7,576 nucleotides of DNA from Desulfurococcales archaeon (GTDB lineage: Archaea > Thermoproteota > Thermoprotei_A > Sulfolobales > AG1). Position numbers and translations under genes: made by a program. The notes below the pieces were generated by a model. The model saw only the letters and a program-made list of their open reading frames with translations, did not search any database and was not told where the DNA came from. The stretch is from contig JALXCO010000078.1 of NCBI GenBank assembly GCA_026990885.1, positions 1 to 7,576 of the forward strand, read 5' to 3'. Position 1 is the first letter of the stretch. Each line of letters opens with the position of its first letter. Positions 1 through 5,526 of the stretch are shown here, in pieces.

Positions 1-706
1 ATATGGAATCACAACTAATTAAGTTTTCCATTATCTTTATTAGATCATATGTATCCTCCGCAAAAAAGGTTTGTGAAGGATCTTTCCCCGAATTAATAAG
101 ATCATTAAAACATTTTTCACATCTAAAAACGATAGAGTATCCAGCATACAGTAGCGCAGGTAAATCCCACTCTGAGTCGCCCACGAAAAGAATATTGTCC
201 CGATCTATGTTCTCTCTAGACGCGATCTCCCTCAAAACAGAATCCTTGGCTAGGGGCTCAACCATAACTATGCCGTCCGGGATAAGCTCGCCACGATCAT
301 TGAACAGAAGCTTATTCGCATAGATATAGTCGGCGCCAATCATCCTGCCTACTCTCTCAGCCAGAATATAGATCCCGCCACTCACAATCGCTATCTTAAA
401 TCCAAGACCCCTAACGCTCCTCAGATAGTTGATGAGCTGTGAATTAACCCTGACCCTGGAGAACGCCTCATAGAGGTCCCCCATATAGATCTTTCTAGAC
501 GCATTCCTCAAAAGCTCCCTAATATCCTCCCTAACCCACTCAATATAGCTGATTCTCCCCTCAGCATAGAGCCTAGAGTATCTACTTCTAACCCTGCCTT
601 GATCCGAGTTAAAGTACCTATGCATATACTCCCACGAGTTGGTGATGTCTACAAGGACCCCATCGAGATCGAAAGCAAGCAGCTTTAGGCTTGGGCATGT
701 ATCCAT
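1..706 (-). CDS. HAD-superfamily phosphatase, phosphoserine phosphatase (SerB)-like, 3' end cut by window edge
   Basis: The frame is open from ATG at 706 to the left edge, giving 235 residues without a stop. All four HAD motifs are visible: motif I F-D-L-D-G-V with nucleophile D13 and acid/base D15, motif II I-V-S-G-G (S109), motif III lysine K154 in E-P-L-A-K-D, and motif IV V-G-D-S-E-W-D (176-181, D177 and D181) for Mg2+. The cap segment between motifs I and II, and the stretch A-D-Y-I-Y-A-N after motif II, resemble SerB-type enzymes that release phosphate from phosphoserine or similar small phosphomonoesters; the substrate is inferred. SerB-like proteins are usually about 210-230 aa, so little is probably missing. 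An odd C-x2-C pair (C196, C199) follows motif IV. A GTG at 718 is an alternative start; ATG 706 was chosen because GGTGG lies 8 bases upstream. It follows DUF711 by 56 bases on the same strand, probably as one operon. Cytoplasmic: no signal peptide or membrane segment. Confidence 0.85.
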   Translation of the reverse strand, partial: MDTCPSLKLLAFDLDGVLVDITNSWEYMHRYFNSDQGRVRSRYSRLYAEGRISYIEWVREDIRELLRNASRKIYMGDLYEAFSRVRVNSQLINYLRSVRGLGFKIAIVSGGIYILAERVGRMIGADYIYANKLLFNDRGELIPDGIVMVEPLAKDSVLREIASRENIDRDNILFVGDSEWDLPALLYAGYSIVFRCEKCFNDLINSGKDPSQTFFAEDTYDLIKIMENLISCDSI

Positions 707-762
707 CGATCTATCCACCGCATCAATCCTCTGTATACCGAGGAGACCAGGAACATCTAGCT

Positions 763-1833
763 CTAGTACCTCATGACTCTCCCCACACCGAATCTACCCA
801 GATCAACCATAGATCCCGGAGAGGAATCCACAGGGATAACCCTAATACCCAGTGGTCTACCTTTAATCCTGCTAATAACTATGAGATCGCTCAAAACCTT
901 AACTATATCCAGATCACTCCTGCCCACAATAGCCATATCAACACCAACAATACAGTATGCGGCGAAATGAATGAGATCCCGGAAGCTCAAAACACCCTCA
1001 GCAACCCTAGACCTGAGCAGGTCATCCTCTTCAACAGGAATCATAACCTCGTTAAACCCAACAGTCCTCACCCTTGATGTGTTGGCTAGAACCCTGATGA
1101 GCCTGTTGAGCCTATCTATGCCGGATCCCGATCCAGGAAAAGGAAACCTAACACCTGAAGCCATCTCTATGAGCTCCCCCACACTCTCGCTCATCCAAGG
1201 CGATAGGGATAGATCAATACCATAGTACCTGAAGCCATACAAATCCTCAACCTCCCTAAGCAACCCATCGAGACCCCTTAGGAATCCCGCAACCTCCGAG
1301 ATTGATGATGAGCCATCAAGAATCTTTCTAAAGAGATCAACATACCTTAAAGCAACACTAAAGCCAACCTCTCCCCCAATATTTGGTGACGACGGGAAAT
1401 ACGGCGTGTGCACCCATGAACCGATCAGTGTGGAGAACCTAGTATAGACCATGGGGTCCCCGGAAGCCTTATAGAACCTATAGATCTTGCCGGATACAGC
1501 ATCGAGATCGCTATGATCCCTTATAAGCAGAGAGCCGAACATCAGACTGTACCTATCGAAGCACCCCAGCACGGTATCGGGATCAAATGATCCAGCCTCA
1601 ACATTTAAGGCTGATATAAACACGCCCCCATCCATACTTTCGGCTATTGAACTGCAGTACGAGCCGAAATCAAACCTGGAACCCTCTATAGGTGGTGTCG
1701 AGATCCTCAGTGTCCAAACCTCAAACCCCTTGCTTGTGATGTGTTCAGAGATCTTTTTAAGAATCCCAGAATACTCTTTGAGCCTCCCTATATTCCTATC
1801 AACATGAAGGGTTAAAGACCTTATTATAGCCAT
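763..1833 (-). CDS. DUF711 (UPF0210-like) family protein
   Basis: This 356-residue protein has the marks I associate with DUF711: an N-terminal start of the form R-S-L-T-L-H-V-D, the T-P-Y-F-P-S-S motif (143-149), Y-G-I-D-L-S-L-S-P (204-212) and a C-terminal G-R-P-L-G-I-R-V-I-P-V segment (325-335) followed by P-G-x-x-V-D-L-G. The biochemical function of the family is not established to my knowledge. Bacterial members are about 450 aa, so this is a shorter form, as expected for crenarchaeal members. No signal peptide or membrane helix is seen, so it is probably cytoplasmic. The ORF can be extended four codons to a TTG at 1845, but ATG 1833 matches the usual family start better and neither has a clear Shine-Dalgarno. 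A TATA-like element on the minus strand at 1867-1875 would start transcription near 1845, giving a very short leader. The HAD phosphatase follows downstream and is likely co-transcribed. Confidence 0.85.
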   Translation of the reverse strand: MAIIRSLTLHVDRNIGRLKEYSGILKKISEHITSKGFEVWTLRISTPPIEGSRFDFGSYCSSIAESMDGGVFISALNVEAGSFDPDTVLGCFDRYSLMFGSLLIRDHSDLDAVSGKIYRFYKASGDPMVYTRFSTLIGSWVHTPYFPSSPNIGGEVGFSVALRYVDLFRKILDGSSSISEVAGFLRGLDGLLREVEDLYGFRYYGIDLSLSPWMSESVGELIEMASGVRFPFPGSGSGIDRLNRLIRVLANTSRVRTVGFNEVMIPVEEDDLLRSRVAEGVLSFRDLIHFAAYCIVGVDMAIVGRSDLDIVKVLSDLIVISRIKGRPLGIRVIPVDSSPGSMVDLGRFGVGRVMRY

Positions 1834-1845
1834 AGCCAAAACCAA

Positions 1846-1890
1846 TAATAGATTACCTATCTATAACTATATAAAGAGATGGTATAGCCC
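1846..1890. promoter_or_regulatory. Overlapping divergent promoters between DUF711 and the 84-aa gene
   Basis: This 45-base AT-rich spacer separates two divergent genes. On the minus strand TTTATATAG (1875-1867) is a good archaeal TATA box for DUF711. On the plus strand CTATAAC (1861-1867) lies about 26 bases from ATG 1891, the spacing expected for a leaderless transcript. The two boxes touch, so TBP probably cannot occupy both at once. An imperfect inverted repeat, TACCTATCT (1854-1862) and AGATGGTA (1877-1884), flanks the boxes and could be an operator. Assigned by eye; no start site is known. Confidence 0.5.
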
Positions 1891-2145
1891 ATGGTAGCGA
1901 TATGCCAGATAAAGAAACAAGCAGAAACCAATAGATACAGGCTCAAATGCTCCATATACAGCAGTAGCGGGAAATTATCGAGGGAGGTAGAGGCGGACAA
2001 CCTAAAAACAGTCGCTCTAGACGGGATTCAAGCCAGCATAGCTGAGGTATCGAGCGGTGGGGCTATATTGGTTGTATACGGCGGAGACATCGATGTGTAT
2101 GTAGAGGGGGGCTATGCGAGGATTAGATCGATCAAGCACAGCTGA
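1891..2145 (+). CDS. Small protein of unknown function (84 aa)
   Basis: I do not recognise this family. The ORF begins with ATG, and an in-frame TAG at 1885-1887 just upstream means ATG 1891 is the only plausible start. There is no clear ribosome site; the position of the plus-strand TATA-like element suggests a leaderless mRNA. Codon choice (AGG/AGA for Arg, ATA for Ile) matches the surrounding genes, supporting real coding. The protein looks like a small soluble beta-rich domain: alternating hydrophobic stretches at 16-23 (R-Y-R-L-K-C-S-I), 58-63 (A-I-L-V-V-Y) and 66-79, broken by Gly/Ser turns. It has two cysteines (C5, C20) and no signal peptide or membrane helix. The next gene, also small and unknown, follows 92 bases later on the same strand, so the two may be expressed together. 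Confidence 0.6.
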   Translation: MVAICQIKKQAETNRYRLKCSIYSSSGKLSREVEADNLKTVALDGIQASIAEVSSGGAILVVYGGDIDVYVEGGYARIRSIKHS

Positions 2146-2194
2146 AAAACACAGTTGGAGATTGCTTAAGGTGATGCCATATACCAGGCAGGGT

Positions 2195-2233
2195 AGTCCT
2201 CTACGAGGAGAGATCTAAAAGCAGAAGAGGACT
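2195..2233 (+). promoter_or_regulatory. Leader inverted repeat that would cover the ribosome site of the 122-aa gene
   Basis: AGTCCTCT (2195-2202) is perfectly complementary to AGAGGACT (2226-2233), an 8-bp stem with a 23-base loop. The 3' arm contains AGAGGA (2226-2231), the Shine-Dalgarno of the gene starting at 2238, so the stem would hide it. A competing hairpin, TCCTC (2197-2201) with GAGGA (2205-2209) and a 3-base loop, uses the same 5' arm and would leave the ribosome site free. A 14-15 codon ORF (GTG 2171 or ATG 2174 to TAA 2218) runs across this region. Pairing is seen; the regulatory role is inference and the stem may be weak at high temperature. Confidence 0.35.
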
Positions 2234-2237
2234 CCAC

Positions 2238-2606
2238 ATGAGGAGGAGGATAGCACTCATATACAGCGGGAGCGGAGAGATTAAGGAGCCTAGAGGGAGG
2301 AGAAAACCGATAAAGCCCCTGTATTCGAGTGGTGAGGCGTTTGAGATTGAGGAGGTGCTGGAGCCTGGATCCTATGCTGTTCAAATAGATCTAGTTATGA
2401 ACAGCAGAAGAAAAGTTAAGGGATACATAACTCTCTACAAAGATAACGGGGACCTCGCAATAAGAGCTAAATACAGCAAGCTGAAGCTCAGGCTCAGCTC
2501 CGGCGACCCGAAATATGGGAGCATTATAGAGAGGATAGCTAACCATCTTAAGATACCATATAAAAACGTGAACTGGACCCCGAATAGGCCCAGAACCCGT
2601 AGATGA
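2238..2606 (+). CDS. Small strongly basic protein of unknown function (122 aa)
   Basis: I do not recognise this family. ATG 2238 has a good ribosome site, AGAGGA, six bases upstream. The protein is strongly basic: by my count 27 Lys/Arg against 12 Asp/Glu, with basic clusters at the N-terminus (R2-R4), at 19-26 and in the C-terminal tail (R-P-R-T-R-R). The middle (45-86) has alternating hydrophobic/polar patterns typical of beta-strands (Y-A-V-Q-I-D-L-V-M, K-G-Y-I-T-L-Y), followed by a likely helix (95-104, S-I-I-E-R-I-A-N-H-L). There is no signal peptide or membrane helix. The charge could mean nucleic-acid or ribosome binding, but that is inference only. It lies between the 84-aa gene and the GH130 gene. 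An antisense ORF at 2435-2635 is best seen as its shadow. Codon use matches the other genes here. Confidence 0.65.
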   Translation: MRRRIALIYSGSGEIKEPRGRRKPIKPLYSSGEAFEIEEVLEPGSYAVQIDLVMNSRRKVKGYITLYKDNGDLAIRAKYSKLKLRLSSGDPKYGSIIERIANHLKIPYKNVNWTPNRPRTRR

Positions 2607-2620
2607 GGCGAACCCGTAGA
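2593..2620 (+). repeat. Short direct repeat spanning the stop codon of the 122-aa gene
   Basis: GAACCCGTAGA occurs at 2593-2603 and again exactly at 2610-2620, a period of 17 bases. The first copy encodes the end of the protein and the second lies after the TGA at 2604-2606. It may be a small slippage duplication or chance. Confidence 0.6.
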
Positions 2621-2645
2621 ATATGGGCTGGGCACTGTATGAGGA

Positions 2646-2657
2646 TAAAGCTTATAA
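2646..2657 (+). promoter_or_regulatory. TATA-like promoter for the GH130-aroB unit
   Basis: A purine-rich BRE-like AAAG runs straight into a TATA-like CTTATAAC. A start about 26 bases downstream, near 2679, would leave a leader of roughly 34 bases before ATG 2713. No comparable element is seen in the 47-base gap before aroB, so this probably serves both genes. Confidence 0.5.
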
Positions 2658-2712
2658 CTCGCTAGCTATCTATTAGGTTAATTATGGTGGATAAATTATC
2701 GCGAGAAGCCCA

Positions 2713-3822
2713 ATGGAGCATGCGGTGGACGATGACAGCATAATGGATCTGTACTATAGCGCCGTTAGGTTTGTATCTAATATGAGGGGTGTAAGGAAGC
2801 CTGTTACCGAAAACATATTTCGGAGAATAATGTATATTCCCCCAGAATCCCTTAGAGTGGTGAACTACATAAGGAAGAAACCACACGCATCATTCAACCC
2901 TGGAGCCCTCATCAAAGGCAACAGACTCCTAATATTCCCAAGACTGGTCTTCGACTACTACGCATATGTTTCAAGCATCGGCGTCTTCGAGCTAGAACTA
3001 TCGAGTCTAGAGGCCAACGACGAAAAGCCCCTGATTCTGGAGGGGCCTATAGATGTGAAGATTATACTATACCCAACCGAGTACTGGGAGATGAAGAAGG
3101 GGTGTGAGGATCCTAGAGTAATTGAGAAGGATAACCAGTATAGGATACTATATACAGGCGTGTCGCCGCACCCTGAAGATCCTCTAGACCCGCATAGGGC
3201 GTGGTCCTACCAGGGGTATGCGCTGCTAGATCAAAACTATAGGGTTCTAGCCAAGTCTAGATTGATAATCAAGGAGAAATACAACGATAAGCACGTGTCG
3301 TACCAGCTTAAAGATAGCGCTTTCCTCAGATTCGACAAAAACGATGAGGTCCAGATGCTTATAAGGCCCACAGTTGAGCTTGGAGGCATAAAGATCGAGG
3401 TTATATGGAGCGCAAAGGCTAACCTAGCTAGTGGCACGATATATATGGAGACGCTCAAGCCAACCATATCCCTTGAACCCTGGGAGCTCAAGGTAGGAAC
3501 ATCTACAAACGCCGTTAAGATAGGCTCCGACGAGTATATTGTTGGGTGGCATGGGGTGCTGAAGCACGATCTATTCTATAGAGAGGGGCTAGCTGTAGTT
3601 AATGGGGAGGGGGAGCTTCTGGGCATAACCAACTATGTTCTGGAGCCACGTGATCTTATAGAGATCTACGGGGACAGGCCGGGAGTGGTTTTCGGGAACG
3701 GGCTCGTTCTACATAAGGATAGGCTCTACTGGATCGGTGGGGTAAGCGACTACGCCATAGGGATCTTCGAGACAACACTGCAGGAGGCGTTCGAAAAGAT
3801 AATCTGGATAAATAAGAGGTAG
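2713..3822 (+). CDS. GH130-family glycoside phosphorylase/hydrolase (divergent archaeal member)
   Basis: GH130 enzymes are five-bladed beta-propellers; most phosphorolyse beta-mannosides to mannose 1-phosphate and some hydrolyse them. The motifs run in family order: F-N-P-G-A (61-65), G-C-E-D-P-R-V (130-136) with D133 at the place of the catalytic general acid, Y-R-I-L-Y-T-G-V (143-150), G-W-H-G-V (278-282) and V-V-F-G-N-G-L-V (325-332) followed by L-Y-W-I-G-G-V-S-D. The 369-residue length slightly exceeds the common 300-350; the extra part is mainly an N-terminal extension of about 50 residues with no clear match. There is no signal peptide, so it acts inside the cell. Substrate and phosphorylase-versus-hydrolase activity cannot be read from the sequence. 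ATG 2713 was chosen because an in-frame TAA lies at 2692-2694 and no other start lies between; the ribosome site is weak. aroB follows after 47 bases and is probably in the same transcript. Confidence 0.82.
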   Translation: MEHAVDDDSIMDLYYSAVRFVSNMRGVRKPVTENIFRRIMYIPPESLRVVNYIRKKPHASFNPGALIKGNRLLIFPRLVFDYYAYVSSIGVFELELSSLEANDEKPLILEGPIDVKIILYPTEYWEMKKGCEDPRVIEKDNQYRILYTGVSPHPEDPLDPHRAWSYQGYALLDQNYRVLAKSRLIIKEKYNDKHVSYQLKDSAFLRFDKNDEVQMLIRPTVELGGIKIEVIWSAKANLASGTIYMETLKPTISLEPWELKVGTSTNAVKIGSDEYIVGWHGVLKHDLFYREGLAVVNGEGELLGITNYVLEPRDLIEIYGDRPGVVFGNGLVLHKDRLYWIGGVSDYAIGIFETTLQEAFEKIIWINKR

Positions 3823-3869
3823 ATTAGGGATTATAGCTGGCTCAGCATAATGTATAGTGGGTTACCTAT

Positions 3870-4973
3870 GTGGATACGCTAGAAGTAGAGATCTCCTTCA
3901 GAACAAAGTATATCTTCATAGATAGAACCGGGGATGAGAGCAAGATCGATGAAGCCTTAGCTAGCATAGGGTGCCACAGCCACTATATAGTAACCAATAG
4001 AAGCATTGCTGAGGCTGGATGGGGCAGCAGGTATATGGATTACTTCAGGAGGAGCAGTCAGCCATATAGAGCCTACTATGTGCCGGAGGGGGAGGAGGCG
4101 AAGAGCATTGATGTTGCTCTAGAGATATATAGGGATCTAATGGATCTTAACGCAGATCGCTCATGGTGCATCTACGCTCTAGGAGGAGGCACTGTAGGAG
4201 ACCTATCCGGCTTCATCGCATCAACATTTAAACGCGGGCTAAGGCTCGTAATGATCCCTACAACGCTGCTTTCAATGATCGACTCGTCGATAGGAGGAAA
4301 AAACGGCGTAGACTATATGGGTGTAAAAAACGTTATTGGAACGTTCTACTTCCCTGAATACGTAGTTATAGATCTAAATTTCCTTGAAACCCTACCGGCA
4401 AGAGAGTTTATCTCCGGCCTCTCTGAAGCTATTAAATATGGGGTGACTCTGGATCGGGAGCTCTTTGAGTTTCTCGAGAGAAGCGATCCTGGATATATAT
4501 ATAGGAGCAACTCAGCCCTGAGATACGTGGTTGAAAGATCCATAGCCATAAAGAACTCAATAGTGGAGAGGGACCCCCTGGACTCCAAGGGGGTTAGAGC
4601 TGTGCTAAACTACGGCCACACTATAGGCCATGCTATCGAGCTCATAAAAGATCTCGATTTGAGGCATGGCGAGGCTGTGGCTTTGGGGATGCTGTATGAG
4701 TGTGTGGTCTCTAGAGAAATAGATAAATCATACTGTCCAACAGATGTTGAGAAGAGGTTGGAAGATACACTGTATAGGTATGGGCTAGTTAAAAATCTCG
4801 ATTTAGGTAGGTATACCGATCTAGTAATACATAATCTAGTCCACGATAAGAAGATCCGTAAAAGCAATTTGAAAATTCCAGTCGTGACTGGTATCGGAGA
4901 TCACACTATAGTTGATGTTCCCCTAACCAGGTATATAAGCTTATTAAAAGATTTTTTAGGTATAAAGCAATAG
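3870..4973 (+). CDS. aroB: 3-dehydroquinate synthase
   Basis: Converts DAHP to 3-dehydroquinate, the second step of the shikimate pathway, using NAD+ and a divalent metal. The 367 residues match the usual length. The NAD-binding motif G-G-G-T-V-G-D is at 105-111, and the core P-T-T-L-L-S-M-I-D-S-S-I-G-G-K at 130-144. The catalytic and metal-binding set known for this family appears complete: R122, D138, K144, K153-N154, E186, K189, K228, R243, N247, H250, H254, H266 and K327/K328. The G-H-T-I-G-H-A-I-E form (249-257) favours dehydroquinate synthase over the related valiolone-type sugar phosphate cyclases. The start is GTG; an in-frame TAG at 3855-3857 leaves no other upstream start. No other shikimate gene lies in the window, whereas crenarchaeal aro genes are often clustered. 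It follows the GH130 gene by 47 bases, probably co-transcribed. A paralogue with another cyclase role remains possible. Confidence 0.9.
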   Translation: MDTLEVEISFRTKYIFIDRTGDESKIDEALASIGCHSHYIVTNRSIAEAGWGSRYMDYFRRSSQPYRAYYVPEGEEAKSIDVALEIYRDLMDLNADRSWCIYALGGGTVGDLSGFIASTFKRGLRLVMIPTTLLSMIDSSIGGKNGVDYMGVKNVIGTFYFPEYVVIDLNFLETLPAREFISGLSEAIKYGVTLDRELFEFLERSDPGYIYRSNSALRYVVERSIAIKNSIVERDPLDSKGVRAVLNYGHTIGHAIELIKDLDLRHGEAVALGMLYECVVSREIDKSYCPTDVEKRLEDTLYRYGLVKNLDLGRYTDLVIHNLVHDKKIRKSNLKIPVVTGIGDHTIVDVPLTRYISLLKDFLGIKQ

Positions 4974-5007
4974 TTGTATAAGACATTAACTATCTAGATA
5001 ATAATTC

Positions 5008-5056
5008 AAAAAGCTTAATAGTCCCCACAGATTTAAAACATAATAACTACGAGGTG
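5008..5056 (+). promoter_or_regulatory. Promoter and ribosome site of the CBS gene
   Basis: A TATA-like CTTAATAG (5014-5021) preceded by an A-rich BRE-like stretch would start transcription near 5043. GAGGTG (5051-5056) is a strong Shine-Dalgarno 10 bases before ATG 5067 and decides that start. A perfect 10-base palindrome, TATCTAGATA, lies just upstream at 4991-5000. Confidence 0.5.
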
Positions 5057-5066
5057 TTTATAGAGC

Positions 5067-5465
5067 ATGTCATACGCATCAAGAAAAGTCTCAGAAATAA
5101 TGAACCCAAACCCACCCAAGGCATCACCAAACGAGAAGGTCGAGGATATAGTGAGGAAAATGTATGAGCATGGTAGCAGTAGCGTTATAATCGTCGATGT
5201 GGACGACCATGTTATAGGAATATTCACCGAGAGGGACCTCGTGAAGATGGTGGCCAACAAGATACCAACCAACGTTGAAGTTGCTAAAGTCATGACTAAA
5301 AACCCTGTAACCCTCAAGTATGATGAGCCGGTATCTAAAGCTATAATCATTATGTCTGAAAAGGGCTTCAGGAACCTGCCTATAGTTGATGAGGAGGGCA
5401 GGCTCAAGGGGCTTATAACCAGCAGAATGCTTACCAAAACCTTCGGAGAGTTCTTTGAGGAGTAG
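5067..5465 (+). CDS. Stand-alone two-CBS-domain protein
   Basis: The 132 residues consist of almost nothing but a tandem CBS pair (Bateman module): CBS1 at about 8-62 with the typical G-I-F-T-E-R-D-L ending (51-58), and CBS2 at about 71-126 with V-M-T-K-N-P (75-80), L-P-I-V-D (104-108) and G-L-I-T-S-R (115-120). Such modules usually bind adenine nucleotides or S-adenosylmethionine in the cleft between the domains and regulate a partner; no fused effector domain is present, so any output must come through a separate protein. The partner cannot be named: the neighbours are aroB upstream and a methyltransferase downstream, and the gene has its own promoter. The protein is cytoplasmic by appearance and ends in an acidic F-G-E-F-F-E-E. 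Long antisense ORFs at 5033-5437 and 5124-5501 are shadows of this gene. Confidence 0.92.
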   Translation: MSYASRKVSEIMNPNPPKASPNEKVEDIVRKMYEHGSSSVIIVDVDDHVIGIFTERDLVKMVANKIPTNVEVAKVMTKNPVTLKYDEPVSKAIIIMSEKGFRNLPIVDEEGRLKGLITSRMLTKTFGEFFEE

Positions 5466-5477
5466 CTTGATCTGGTT

Positions 5478-5490
5478 AAATATATAATTT
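5478..5490 (+). promoter_or_regulatory. TATA-like promoter for the methyltransferase gene
   Basis: AAATATATAA (5478-5487) is a strong TATA-like box in the 61-base gap after the CBS gene. A start near 5509 would leave a leader of about 18 bases before TTG 5527. The following T-run (5488-5492) could also serve as the end signal of the CBS transcript. Confidence 0.5.
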
Positions 5491-5526
5491 TTAAACCACA
5501 AAATTAACTTTTATAGCGGCGAGGCA

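Noticed and set aside
3..323. 106-aa + strand ORF at the left edge
   Set aside because: It is antisense to the HAD phosphatase region carrying motifs III and IV.
691..1225. Three + strand ORFs (128, 65 and 84 aa) opposite the DUF711 and phosphatase genes
   Set aside because: They are antisense to genes with clear family motifs, overlap each other in different frames and show low-complexity Pro/Ser/Asn-rich translations typical of shadows.
2170..2233. C/D-box guide RNA in the small-gene leader
   Set aside because: GTGATGC resembles a C box, but the last base does not fit and no CTGA D or D' box follows at a suitable distance.
2435..2635. 66-aa minus-strand ORF opposite the 122-aa gene
   Set aside because: The + strand frame has a good ribosome site and start, and codon use like the neighbours; the antisense product is Leu/Ser-rich without a start signal.
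3870..4973. Valiolone-type or deoxy-inosose-type sugar phosphate cyclase instead of dehydroquinate synthase
   Set aside because: The GHTxGHAxE form, the lysine in E-A-I-K-Y-G and the other dehydroquinate synthase residues are all kept; a tree would be decisive.
5033..5501. Two long minus-strand ORFs (134 and 125 aa) over the CBS gene
   Set aside because: The CBS domains on the + strand are unmistakable, so these are mirror frames.
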